From a virus, in IMG/VR virus record IMGVR_UViG_3300014720_000244, positions 1 through 20,093 of that record: a stretch of DNA of 20,093 nt. The stretch is one strand, 5' to 3'. Below are positions 1-8,447 of this stretch, piece by piece. Each line of letters starts with the position of its first letter. Position 1 is the first letter of the stretch. The notes beneath the pieces are model-generated. The model did not search any database. It was not told where the DNA came from and saw only the letters and a list, made by a program, of their open reading frames with translations. A program made the position numbers and the translations under genes.

Positions 1-1
1 A

Positions 2-3000
2 ATATTGTTCTCCAGCGCCGTAACAGAGAGAATGCGCATCGACTCAGCAGGCAATGTTGGCATCGGCACCAATAACGCCAACAGCAATCGACTCGCCATT
101 TCCGGCGGTAACCTATCGGTCACGGGCTCAGTCCTGCCAGGCGTCACCGCCACTTACGACCTTGGTTCCACAACCTACCGTTGGCGTGACCTGTATGCCC
201 GCACCGGATCTTTCTCCGGAGACGTCACGGTCACAGGTGACTTGACGGTAAACGGTACACAGTTCATCGTCAACACCACAGTCGTTGAGATTGAAGACAA
301 TGCCATCCTGTTGAACGCCGGACCGTCTCCCGCTTCGACAGGTGGCATCTACGTCGCCGACACGACGACAGGTGTCACAGGTTCACTCTTGTGGGATGCC
401 ACGACAGATCAGTGGAAGGCGGGTAAACTCGGATCTGAGACGACGTTGGTTTCCGGTAGTGGTACCACCAACTACGTGGCAAAGTGGTCAGGAACCAATG
501 GATTGAGCAACAGCACGATATTCGACAACGGAACTAACGTCGGTATTAGCACAACAACTCCACAAAGCCAGTTTCATGTTAGAAATGCTTCCACTACAGC
601 TACAGCGAGACTACAGGGACAGCTAACTGCCAATGGCACAGCTGCAGTTCTCAACTTCAGCAACACGCAAGACATCGCGGGTGGATACATCATCGGTTCC
701 ATTGGAGTAGAACGCGTCTCCTTCGATAACTCAGGAGAACTGACTTTCTCCACAGCGAACGCTGCAAATACTCCGACGGAAAGGATGCGCATCACATCGG
801 CAGGAAACGTCGGCATTGGAACAAACTCCATCACAAACCACGGCGCCGGATCCACAAACTTCGCGGTGAATGCAACTTCGAACGCCCTCATCGACTGGAT
901 GGTCAACGGCACCCGCACAGCGACAGCATATGCACAAGGATCGGTAACAAATTTTGGAACTGTGACTGCCACCCCGCTGGCATTCATCACCCAGAACGCT
1001 GAGAGAATGCGAATCGACTCCTCTGGCAACGTTGGTATCGGTACTGCCACAGTGAACAGTCCACTGCACCTCGACGCCGCCGCTGGCAGCACCATAATGA
1101 GATTCTCCGATTCCACGAACGGAACATTCGGATTCATAGGTGCCGGATCCGGCCTCTTCACAGGAACGCCTGCCACTGATTTTGCCATCAGGGCTGAAAA
1201 TTCATTCTTCGTTAGATCCAACGGCGCTTTAGGAATTGAGCGCTTCAGAATAACTGCCGGTGGAACTTCGGCCTTCACGGGTTCCGTCGAACCAGGAACT
1301 GACAATCTCTACGACCTCGGTTCCTCCACCAAGCGCTGGAGGAACCTCTACGCCACCAGCATCTCCGGATCTCTCACCGGTAGCAACGTTCTTGCCGGAC
1401 AAATTGTTATTGCTGGGACTGGCGGAGCTTTGAGCGGCAGTAATGATTTGTTCTGGAACAACACAAGTAGATTTGTTGGAATAGGAACATCAGCACCTGG
1501 GTATTCTCTTGACATCTATAACGGGTCTGTCAAGATTAATAAAAACAACTACCTCATCATTGGAAATGACACGAATGATTCAATCATTGTCAACGACGGA
1601 CCGGCCCTCTTTCCTACGACAGATAATGTCGTAACATTCAATACGTACGGAGGTGCGTGGAATTTCAGAGATTCCCAGACTGCAATCGCAAGACTTACTA
1701 TTTTAGCTAATAATGGGAACGTAGGAATCGGTGGAACAAATCCGGTTGCCCGATTTGAAGTCACCGGTTCGGGAAACTCCTCGGGGTCGACGATGCACCT
1801 GCTCAACAGTAGCAACACATCTTTGATGTTCGTAAGAGACGACGGTTATGTGGGCATAGGAACAAATACTCCCACCGTTAGCGAGAAGCTCTCAGTCATC
1901 GGCAACATGATGATAGGCCAGGGAACTGCAAATACAACTCCCGCCTATCTGCACATCACTTCAGGTGGAGGATCCTACGATTCAATAATTGACTTTGGGT
2001 ACTACACGACGTTCGACGCCTCTTTGTGGCAGATAGGCCGAAATGGTGCAACAGGTCAATTTCAGATCAACGATACCTCTTCAGGAACTTCAAACAATGC
2101 TTTGGCCATAGCGGTCACGACAAGAAATGTCGGAATTGGAACAACAAGCATCTCAGCAAGACTCATTGTTTCTGGTTCTTCCACGACATCCACGCCCACG
2201 ATGATAGTACAGGAAGGTGTACCTTCTCCCACGGGTGGCGTCGGCGTCTTTAACGTACAGAACTCTGCGGGAACTTCCCTCCTCTTCGTGAGCGGCAGCG
2301 GAAACGTAGGCATTGGAACGAATGTTCCTACAAGCTATATCTCGTCAAACTCGACTGTTCTTGCAATCGCACACACAGGAAATGTTGCTACTGTCCGTGC
2401 ATCCAGCGGACCAGGGCTTGGGTCTGGTAATCAAGTTGAATTCTATGCATCTGCATCTCAGGTCGGCATCTGGGGGTCAACAAACGTTCCGATGGTGTTT
2501 CACACGAATGCATCTGAGAGAGTTCGAATTGACACTTCTGGAAATGTTGGAATCAGCACAACGTCGCCCTCAACACGCCTCGACATCGTCAGCGGAACTC
2601 TTCGAGCCCAGTATTTCGCAGGTGCCTACGACGGCGAACTCGTGGCCGGTGTGGATGCAGGTGGTTACTACTACGGCACCGGATTCGGAAGGAATACGTC
2701 GATACCAATTTTAATTGGAAGCAATGCCTCGAACATCATCATGTCTGCAGGTGGGTCAGAGAGGGTGAGGATCGTCGGCTCCAACGGCAACGTCGGAATC
2801 GGAACCAACGCTCCGACAATATACTCAGGTTACACAACTCTTGCCGTCAACAACAGCACGAATGGTGCAGTCCTCGATCTAATGGCAGCAGGGACTCGTC
2901 ACGGTACATTCTTCTCGACGAACACGCTCTCGACCATCGGCACCGCAACAGCCACTCCGTTTGCCTTTCAGATAAATGGATCTGAACGTGCTCGCATCGA

Positions 3001-4081
3001 CTCTTTGGGAAACGTCGGAATCGGCACCTCGATCATGTCCGATAAGTTGGCTGTCAACGGCACGATGTCTGTCACAGGATCGACTACACTGGTTGGTGCA
3101 AGCAGCAATCTCACGGTCGGTGGTAGTGCAACGCTCGGTACGACGCGAAAAGTTTTCATAACGACGGATTATGCAGGTTCAGGAGAGTTGCTAGCTGGCG
3201 GTTATATCTCTAGCAATTCCACGAACAATATTTTCATATTACCCTCCTCGGATGGAGGCTCTGCAGGAGCGACCGTTGGTCTTGCTTACTACAGCCCGTC
3301 AGCATGGTATTCTGCGGTGCAAGTTTCAAACGTAAGCTCGGGTTATGGCACGTTGCTGCTCATGAAGACAGGTGGTAACGTAGGCATAGGCACCACAGTT
3401 GCTTCCGACAAGTTGGCCGTCAACGGAACGATGTCTGTCACAGGATCGACCCTGCCAGGTACCGACAACCTCTACAACCTTGGATCCGCTGCGAAACGTT
3501 GGGCCACGGTCTTCGCCACCTCTGTCTCCGGTTCTCTCACGGGCAGTAACGTCCTGGCGGGTCAAGTAGTCGTTGGTGGAACGGGTGGTGTCCTGTCGGG
3601 TTCCAACGACTTCTGGTGGGACAACTCCAACGGCAGGGTTGGCATCGGCACTTCATCTCCCAGCTTCAAACTTGAGGTCAATGGTGATTTTGCGGCATCG
3701 ACGAAGTCGTTCGTCATCCAACACCCCACCAAACCGGGCTGGAAGCTTCGCTATGGATCGCTAGAATCTCCTTATCACGGTGTGCGACTCACTGGGGAGG
3801 CCGAGGTTGTCGATGGAATTTGTGAAGTTGTGTTACCCGACTACATAAGCACGCTGTGTAAGCAAGAGGGAGCTCAAGTTCAGGTAACTAACCTCGGTCA
3901 TAACAAAATGTTGTGGGTTGACTCCCTTAATGTCGTTGATAACAAGTTTGTCGTAAAGAGCAAACATTGGTTCTTCATGAAGTTGTTCGGAAAGAAAAGT
4001 TACAAGTTTTATTGGTCTTTCACAGCTGTTCGTAAAGACATAGACGACATGGTCGTGGAGTTCAACCCATGCGGAAATTAA
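2..4081 (+). CDS. Long tail fibre protein with GNVGIGT repeats (5' end outside window)
   Basis: The reading frame is open from the left edge, and the first visible residues already match the internal repeat pattern (ERMRIDSAGNVGIGT), so the true start lies upstream; the TTG at position 5 is not a convincing start. About 1,359 residues are visible. They hold roughly 14 copies of a G-N-V-G-I-G-T motif, many preceded by ERMRIDS-type residues, as in beta-structured phage fibre shafts. Near residues 40-140 is a fibre module (DLGSTTYRWRDLY, then DNAILLNAG and GSLLWD). The last ~130 residues form a distinct cap starting near KSFVIQHPTKPG and ending FYWSFTAVRKD, a C-terminal domain I recall from fibre-like proteins of aquatic phages. 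No intramolecular-chaperone (S74) peptidase signature is seen. The role is inferred: a virion-surface fibre in host attachment. The stop overlaps the next gene by 13 bases. Confidence 0.85.
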   Translation: MLFSSAVTERMRIDSAGNVGIGTNNANSNRLAISGGNLSVTGSVLPGVTATYDLGSTTYRWRDLYARTGSFSGDVTVTGDLTVNGTQFIVNTTVVEIEDNAILLNAGPSPASTGGIYVADTTTGVTGSLLWDATTDQWKAGKLGSETTLVSGSGTTNYVAKWSGTNGLSNSTIFDNGTNVGISTTTPQSQFHVRNASTTATARLQGQLTANGTAAVLNFSNTQDIAGGYIIGSIGVERVSFDNSGELTFSTANAANTPTERMRITSAGNVGIGTNSITNHGAGSTNFAVNATSNALIDWMVNGTRTATAYAQGSVTNFGTVTATPLAFITQNAERMRIDSSGNVGIGTATVNSPLHLDAAAGSTIMRFSDSTNGTFGFIGAGSGLFTGTPATDFAIRAENSFFVRSNGALGIERFRITAGGTSAFTGSVEPGTDNLYDLGSSTKRWRNLYATSISGSLTGSNVLAGQIVIAGTGGALSGSNDLFWNNTSRFVGIGTSAPGYSLDIYNGSVKINKNNYLIIGNDTNDSIIVNDGPALFPTTDNVVTFNTYGGAWNFRDSQTAIARLTILANNGNVGIGGTNPVARFEVTGSGNSSGSTMHLLNSSNTSLMFVRDDGYVGIGTNTPTVSEKLSVIGNMMIGQGTANTTPAYLHITSGGGSYDSIIDFGYYTTFDASLWQIGRNGATGQFQINDTSSGTSNNALAIAVTTRNVGIGTTSISARLIVSGSSTTSTPTMIVQEGVPSPTGGVGVFNVQNSAGTSLLFVSGSGNVGIGTNVPTSYISSNSTVLAIAHTGNVATVRASSGPGLGSGNQVEFYASASQVGIWGSTNVPMVFHTNASERVRIDTSGNVGISTTSPSTRLDIVSGTLRAQYFAGAYDGELVAGVDAGGYYYGTGFGRNTSIPILIGSNASNIIMSAGGSERVRIVGSNGNVGIGTNAPTIYSGYTTLAVNNSTNGAVLDLMAAGTRHGTFFSTNTLSTIGTATATPFAFQINGSERARIDSLGNVGIGTSIMSDKLAVNGTMSVTGSTTLVGASSNLTVGGSATLGTTRKVFITTDYAGSGELLAGGYISSNSTNNIFILPSSDGGSAGATVGLAYYSPSAWYSAVQVSNVSSGYGTLLLMKTGGNVGIGTTVASDKLAVNGTMSVTGSTLPGTDNLYNLGSAAKRWATVFATSVSGSLTGSNVLAGQVVVGGTGGVLSGSNDFWWDNSNGRVGIGTSSPSFKLEVNGDFAASTKSFVIQHPTKPGWKLRYGSLESPYHGVRLTGEAEVVDGICEVVLPDYISTLCKQEGAQVQVTNLGHNKMLWVDSLNVVDNKFVVKSKHWFFMKLFGKKSYKFYWSFTAVRKDIDDMVVEFNPCGN
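1292..1450 (+). repeat. Fibre module, copy A of an internal duplication
   Basis: This stretch encodes PGTDNLYDLGSSTKRW, then GSLTGSNVLAGQ and SGSND just before a GIGT motif. A paralogous copy lies at about 3451-3610. The two agree closely in protein but differ at many synonymous sites, pointing to an old internal duplication or to exchange between fibres. Confidence 0.75.
3038..3084 (+). repeat. 47-base direct repeat, copy 1
   Basis: By eye, 44 of 47 bases match the copy at 3404-3450, and the last 23 bases are identical. It encodes SDKLAVNGTMSVTGS. All three differences are third-position changes that leave the protein unchanged. Confidence 0.8.
3404..3450 (+). repeat. 47-base direct repeat, copy 2
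   Basis: This is the second copy of the 3038-3084 repeat, lying in the same frame 366 bases downstream inside the first fibre gene. Recombination between the copies would delete exactly 122 codons and keep the frame. Confidence 0.8.
3451..3610 (+). repeat. Fibre module, copy B of the internal duplication
   Basis: This stretch encodes PGTDNLYNLGSAAKRW, GSLTGSNVLAGQ and SGSND in the same order as the copy near 1292-1450. It directly precedes the last GIGT motif and the C-terminal cap domain. Confidence 0.75.
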
Positions 4082-4482
4082 ATCTAACGTGTTGCAAGAT
4101 ATGCAATCAAGACTACACTTCGCTTGGTTTTGTTTACTGGAACACAGGTGGCGGTCACACCAACGGTCCGACCATCACCATTGCGAACGTTTTCAACAGC
4201 ACCACGACTTTTGTTTCCGTGTCCATGGTGTGGAACCACGTCGACAACAAGTACTATTTCTATAGAAACGGAGCGTGGATCAACACCACAAGCTGGACGG
4301 ACGCGTCGATAAATCAGAACAGGACAGACGGTTTCAATATTGGTGGTAACGTGTATCAATGGGGAACAGGAGGCCAATATTGGCCTGGCAGTATCGCTAG
4401 TTTAAGAGTCTGCAGTAGGGCGTTGTCTGCAGACGAAGTGTTGCGTAACTTCGACACCACAAAGGGAAGGTTCGGTTACTGA
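4069..4482 (+). CDS. Truncated/chimeric LamG protein (C-terminal half only)
   Basis: This 137-residue protein matches only the second half of the LamG (concanavalin A-like jellyroll) proteins found elsewhere in the window. It has the late strands (VSMVWNHVDNKYYFYRNGAW) and the shared ending ALSADEVLRNFDTTKGRFGY. The usual opening (SPK-V-GLV-LDAGN, then FDG) is absent. In its place the first ~20 residues are MRKLNLTCCKICNQDYTSLG, with a C-x2-C pair that looks foreign to the family. The start overlaps the fibre stop by 13 bases and has a TGGAG Shine-Dalgarno at 4056-4060, so it may still be translated. It may be a decayed copy created by a deletion, or a small functional variant. The stop and the next start share one base. 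Confidence 0.65.
   Translation: MRKLNLTCCKICNQDYTSLGFVYWNTGGGHTNGPTITIANVFNSTTTFVSVSMVWNHVDNKYYFYRNGAWINTTSWTDASINQNRTDGFNIGGNVYQWGTGGQYWPGSIASLRVCSRALSADEVLRNFDTTKGRFGY
4371..4386. other. 16-base perfect palindrome
   Basis: The sequence aggccaatattggcct equals its own reverse complement. It lies inside the truncated LamG coding region. It could be a protein-binding site or simply chance; roughly 0.3 such sites are expected per 20 kb of random sequence. Confidence 0.5.
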
Positions 4483-5246
4483 TGGCTGCCACGTACTCTC
4501 CAAAGACAGTGACAGACGGCCTCGTCGTTTTGCTCGACGCCGGCAACATCAAAAGTTATGGTGGCACAGGTACGCTGTGGCGCGACCTCAGCGGCAACTC
4601 GAACAATATGACGTTGACCAATGGACCTGCTTTTAGCAACGGCACAATACTTTTTGATTCGACAGATGATACTGCAACACTCGGGTTGGACTCGACGTAC
4701 TTACCTGCTCTTTCTAACTTCTCCATGGAAATGTGGATGAGGATAGACGCCTACCCAACTGCATTGGAGACTGCCAATGCATATGGAAACAAGCAGAAGG
4801 CAGGTGTCTTGTTTGGCGCTGTATACTATTCAGGGGTCGCACTGTATTGGTATGGTAATTCTACGGGAACCACACTGGACGTTTTTGCCTACATAAGAGG
4901 ACAAGATGCGTACCGCAATACTTCTCTTAAGACGATTGGTTTAAATGCTTGGTCACATCTCGTCCTAGTGAACAATTACACCGCGTCAAAGCTGCAACTG
5001 TACTTTAACGGTTCTCTTTTTAGTGAAGTCGCAGGTCCCACTCAAGAGTACAATCCTTCATTTACGGCCAACGCCGGAAACATTGGAATCTGTAAAGCAG
5101 GGTTCTCAGTAGATGGAGGTGGAACGCTTAACTACTCAAACCTAGACTGCGACGTCGCAATAGCTAAAATTTACAAGAACAAAGCCCTCAGTGCCAACGA
5201 AGTGCTGCAAAACTTCAACGCCCTGCGAGGAAGGTTCGGTCTCTGA
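4482..5246 (+). CDS. LamG (concanavalin A-like) domain protein, 254 aa
   Basis: A single LamG jellyroll with the full family layout. The N-terminal block is YSPKTVTDGLVVLLDAGN, followed by WRDLSGNSNNMTLTNGP, FDSTDD, the core strand FSMEMWMRIDAYP, AWSHLVLVNNYTASKLQLYFNG, and the shared C-terminus ALSANEVLQNFNALRGRFGL. Such domains typically bind glycans or proteins, so a virion-surface adhesion role is inferred. The ATG shares its A with the upstream TGA stop (TGATG), and GGAAGG at 4465-4470, in the codons of the previous gene's GRFG, serves as a Shine-Dalgarno. No signal peptide or membrane segment is seen. Confidence 0.85.
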   Translation: MAATYSPKTVTDGLVVLLDAGNIKSYGGTGTLWRDLSGNSNNMTLTNGPAFSNGTILFDSTDDTATLGLDSTYLPALSNFSMEMWMRIDAYPTALETANAYGNKQKAGVLFGAVYYSGVALYWYGNSTGTTLDVFAYIRGQDAYRNTSLKTIGLNAWSHLVLVNNYTASKLQLYFNGSLFSEVAGPTQEYNPSFTANAGNIGICKAGFSVDGGGTLNYSNLDCDVAIAKIYKNKALSANEVLQNFNALRGRFGL

Positions 5247-5896
5247 TGGCCCAGTACTTCTCACCTAAGATCGTCACCTCAAGTCTCGTTTTTTATCTTG
5301 ATTCTGCGAACCTGAAAAGTTATATTCGAAGCGGGACATCTTGGAGAGACATGGTGGGAGGTGTTAACTCGACGCTGACAAACGGTCCGACATACTCCAA
5401 TGACGTACAGGGAACTTTCATCTTCGACGGTTCCAATGACTATGCCGCTACAGGTAATGTGTCTCTGAGTTATCCAGCAGGTTACACTGTCGAAGTCGTC
5501 GTCAAGTACGCGACAATATCAGGCGCCCAAGGGTTGTTCAGCTATAACGATATTAGCAGTTCAAAGTATATAAATTTTTATAAGGCTGCTACGACGATGC
5601 GTTGGGAGACAAATGCTTCTCAGGAAATCAACAGTTCGACTCAATTATCGGCAGGTGTGTGGTACCACATCACAGGTGTCCACAACGGCACGACGGCTTT
5701 CCTTTACATTAACGCTCGCTTGGAAGCGAGTGGCAACCTGACGACGAGTACTTCCATGACAGCACCCATCGAGGTGGGTAGGTATGCTGGGCACACAAAC
5801 GGCAGCATTCCACTCGTGAGATTCTATACGAGGCCTCTTTCACCGAACGAGATACTCCAAAACTTTGAATCCGTCAGGGGTCGCTTCGGCATCTAA
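5246..5896 (+). CDS. LamG (concanavalin A-like) domain protein, 216 aa
   Basis: The opening is FSPKIVTSSLVFYLDSANLKSY, followed by WRDMVGG, LTNGPTYS, FDGSNDYA, the core strand YTVEVVVKY, VWYHITGVHNGTTAFLYINA and the ending PLSPNEILQNFESVRGRFGI. It is the last LamG gene of the + strand group. The start overlaps the upstream stop by one base (TGATG), and a GGAAGG stretch from the previous gene's GRFG codons lies 11 bases before the ATG. A virion-surface binding role is inferred. The core is very different from the neighbouring copy, although both ends are conserved. Confidence 0.85.
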   Translation: MAQYFSPKIVTSSLVFYLDSANLKSYIRSGTSWRDMVGGVNSTLTNGPTYSNDVQGTFIFDGSNDYAATGNVSLSYPAGYTVEVVVKYATISGAQGLFSYNDISSSKYINFYKAATTMRWETNASQEINSSTQLSAGVWYHITGVHNGTTAFLYINARLEASGNLTTSTSMTAPIEVGRYAGHTNGSIPLVRFYTRPLSPNEILQNFESVRGRFGI

Positions 5897-5960
5897 AGCT
5901 CTCCTTCCACAACAAAGAACGTGTCGATGCGGCACACAACTATATTTAGGACGATAAACC

Positions 5961-8435
5961 ATGCCACGTAACATCCTTATAGATCCGCAGAGGACAGGAA
6001 CAGCCAACCCAAACATTCAGTTCAGCGGCTCGATGGCCAACACCATCAAGTTGGAGGTGTTGACGTCAGGATCCGTCCAGTTCACAGGTGTGTCAGGTTC
6101 ACTCCTCAACGTCACCGATTCGCTGTCAGGCTCTCTCTTCGCCGTCTCCGACGTCTCCGGTCTTCCCATCATCGAGGTCTTCTCCGACGACAAGGTGGTC
6201 CTGGGTCAGTTCAACACCAACGCCTTCGTGGTGACCGGTAGTCGAGTCGGAATGGGAACGAACAACCCTGACGTGCGCCTCGTCATTTCCGGTGGTCTCG
6301 GTAATATTCGCATCGGTGAGGTTTTTCCGGCCTACAACGGCATCACGCTCAATGGCCTCACAAGCCAGAATGACTATAACTTCGCGTCAAGAACAACCGA
6401 TCAGAATCTCTATATAAACAGACCGGCGAGCCAAGCCATTCAGTTCCGAGAGGCGAATACAAATCAGATCATCTTCACCGCTGGAGGAAACGTCGGCGTC
6501 GGCACACAAACAGTGGGCACGAACAATGCACTTACAGTGTATAGAGGATCTACTACGAGTGCTTTCATTAGCTCTACAGGAAATGCCAACACACCAGGTT
6601 CGACTGATGCTGTCTTTGGACAAGACACGACAAGTGTCATGTATGTGTGGAACCGCGCGAACGCTGCTGCTATCTTCGGTACGAACTCATCTGAGAGGAT
6701 GCGTATCGACGCGTTAGGACGCTTACTCATCGGCGGGACGAGCACCTACGACTTCAACGGACAAGCAAACCTAGTTGTCAATGGCACTGCAAACAACGCC
6801 ACGATCACGGTAGCGTCGACGGGCATCGGGTATCTCGCATTTGCAGACGGGACCAGCGGCGGCGACCGGTTCGCAGGGCAGGTGCAATATACGCACTCGT
6901 CGGACACAATGTCTTTCCGCACGGCGGCAGCTGTACGCGTCACTATCGACTCTTCAGGCAACGTCGGCATCGGCACGGAGACGTCGACTGCTCGACTCGT
7001 GGTCTCCGGATCGAGCACCGCTTCCACACCGACGATGCTCGTCAGGGAAGGAGTCGTCTCGCCCACCGCCGGTGCCCTCGCCTTCGAGGTCGAGAATTCA
7101 CGTGGTTCCACTCTCTTTGCCGTCTCGGGAAGTGGCAACGTCGGCATCGGTACATCAAATCCTGCCGGTGTCTTTGAGGTCGTCGGCGTCTCGGGATCCC
7201 TCCTCCTCGTCACCGACAACCTCTCGGGATCCCTCTTCTCCGTCAACGACGTCACCGGTCTTCCAATATTCGAGGTCTTCTCTGACGACACCATCATCGC
7301 CGGCGCCGTCAACTCCAATGCCCTCGTCGTGACGGGAAGTCGCGTCGGCATCGGTGTGTCGACTCCTGACACGCGTCTCGACGTCTACACGACAAGTGCC
7401 AACGGCACAGACGGCCTGAGAGTCTTCGGCGGCGCCACGACGAGCAACGTGAGGATCCGCCCCGCGATGAGCTCAGGTACAAATAACAATATAGTTCAAA
7501 ATGGTGACAGCGGTATCATCTATGATGCAGGTGCTCAGGATACCGGTGCATTCGTCATCGCTCCTTGGGCCAGTAGCACATGCGGTTTGCGAATGGACGC
7601 CGTCGGCCGCGTAGGAATAGGAACAACAGCAGCAAACGCTCCACTTGAAGTTAGAAGCACAGCAGACGAAGTCTCGAGATTCGTCTCGACAGGCAACCCT
7701 TACATTTCTCTGTACAGTGGCACAACAAGGCACGGCTACTTTTATAGCGATGGTTCTGTCGTTCAGATAGTCAGTGAAGCGTCAAAATCCTTTGCGGTCC
7801 GCAGCGCAACGACTCTAAATTTACAATCAAACGGATCGTCATCCTCTTCGATATTTACGTTAGACACTGCAGGCAATGTCGGAATTGGTACCGCGGCGCC
7901 TGGAACAAAACTCCACGTGGAAGCAGGCAACATCAGGGTCTCCAGCGGTTACGGAATCGACTTCAGTCTCACCGCCAACGCCACAGGAGGCGCCAGCATC
8001 TCTGAAGTCCTTGACGATTATGAGGAGGGAACGTGGACACCGTCTTACTGGAAAGATGGGGCTGAAACTACGACCCAGTACACTACTACAGCTAATGCAG
8101 GTAACTACGTCAAGGTTGGAGCGAAAGTTACCGTCTGGTTCTCGGCGACCATCTCTACTAAAATTGCTGGTGACCAAGTTTTTGTTACAGACTTGCCTTA
8201 CCCAGTCGACGGTGGTGTCACAGACATCGTAGGGCAGTGGTATCCTACAGTTCCGACTGTAACCTCAGGAATTACTGTTGGAGACCTCGTTCTTTTGACG
8301 CCGTGTGGCGGCGTCGCATATGCAGAAATGTTGTACTTTTTGAACGACGGTAGCGGAGCAAGCTCTGGAGGAAATATTCTTTATAATGCTAATTCCGCGT
8401 TTGTAGGAACGTTAACTTATTGGACGAACAGTTGA
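5961..8435 (+). CDS. Second tail fibre protein with GNVGIGT repeats, 824 aa
   Basis: The protein is complete. It starts at ATG 5961 with an AGGA Shine-Dalgarno at 5948-5951. The N-terminus (MPRNILIDPQRTGTANPNIQF) may be the virion-attachment part. A module GVSGSLL-VTD-LSGSLF, GLPI-EVFSDD, VVTGSRVG appears twice, near residues 40-105 and 407-475. About eight GNVGIGT-type motifs run through the shaft. A block of about 55 residues (ARLVVSGSSTASTPTM to SGSGNVGIGT, near residues 345-395) closely matches one in the first fibre. Near residue 681 is LDDYEEGTWTP, a junction motif common in aquatic-phage fibres, followed by a ~140-residue cap. It probably acts as a receptor-binding fibre; this is inferred from the architecture. 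Confidence 0.85.
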   Translation: MPRNILIDPQRTGTANPNIQFSGSMANTIKLEVLTSGSVQFTGVSGSLLNVTDSLSGSLFAVSDVSGLPIIEVFSDDKVVLGQFNTNAFVVTGSRVGMGTNNPDVRLVISGGLGNIRIGEVFPAYNGITLNGLTSQNDYNFASRTTDQNLYINRPASQAIQFREANTNQIIFTAGGNVGVGTQTVGTNNALTVYRGSTTSAFISSTGNANTPGSTDAVFGQDTTSVMYVWNRANAAAIFGTNSSERMRIDALGRLLIGGTSTYDFNGQANLVVNGTANNATITVASTGIGYLAFADGTSGGDRFAGQVQYTHSSDTMSFRTAAAVRVTIDSSGNVGIGTETSTARLVVSGSSTASTPTMLVREGVVSPTAGALAFEVENSRGSTLFAVSGSGNVGIGTSNPAGVFEVVGVSGSLLLVTDNLSGSLFSVNDVTGLPIFEVFSDDTIIAGAVNSNALVVTGSRVGIGVSTPDTRLDVYTTSANGTDGLRVFGGATTSNVRIRPAMSSGTNNNIVQNGDSGIIYDAGAQDTGAFVIAPWASSTCGLRMDAVGRVGIGTTAANAPLEVRSTADEVSRFVSTGNPYISLYSGTTRHGYFYSDGSVVQIVSEASKSFAVRSATTLNLQSNGSSSSSIFTLDTAGNVGIGTAAPGTKLHVEAGNIRVSSGYGIDFSLTANATGGASISEVLDDYEEGTWTPSYWKDGAETTTQYTTTANAGNYVKVGAKVTVWFSATISTKIAGDQVFVTDLPYPVDGGVTDIVGQWYPTVPTVTSGITVGDLVLLTPCGGVAYAEMLYFLNDGSGASSGGNILYNANSAFVGTLTYWTNS
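6230..7900 (+). repeat. About 8 degenerate GNVGIGT coding repeats
   Basis: Motif copies include SRVGMGT, GGNVGVGT, SGNVGIGT (twice), SRVGIGV, GRVGIGT and AGNVGIGT. Several copies around 6950-7370 use GC-rich codons (ggcaacgtcggcatcggcac), unlike most copies in the first fibre gene. Confidence 0.8.
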
Positions 8436-8436
8436 T

Positions 8437-8441
8437 GAGGA
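8437..8441 (+). promoter_or_regulatory. Shine-Dalgarno of the 111-aa gene
   Basis: GAGGA lies six bases before ATG 8448 and supports that start. Confidence 0.7.
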
Positions 8442-8447
8442 ATTAAC

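Larger units (their letters stand above)
50..3660 (+). repeat. About 14 degenerate GNVGIGT coding repeats
   Basis: The seven-residue motif recurs at irregular spacing of about 50-150 residues through the first fibre gene. At the DNA level the copies use different synonymous codons (for example ggcaatgttggcatcggcac, ggaaacgtcggaatcggcac, ggaaatgttggaatcagcac). Conservation is therefore of the protein motif, not of recent DNA duplication. Confidence 0.85.

Noticed and set aside
5-7. TTG at position 5 as the true start of the first fibre
   Set aside because: The protein begins in the middle of a repeat unit, and the frame is open to the left edge.
574-1305. A 243-codon open frame on the - strand opposite the first fibre gene
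   Set aside because: It is an antisense image of the repeat codons (recurring P-M-P-T-L-P where + encodes GNVGIG), with no ribosome-binding site. The same applies to 6746-7372 on -.
3670-4081. Peptidase S74 (intramolecular chaperone) domain at the end of the first fibre
   Set aside because: The C-terminal sequence matches an HPTKPG/FYWSFTAVRKD type cap and lacks the S-D-x-R-x-K opening and helical bundle expected of S74.
50-7900. CRISPR array suggested by many short repeated DNA words
   Set aside because: The repeats are in-frame coding motifs with variable spelling and irregular spacing, not identical repeats with uniform spacers.
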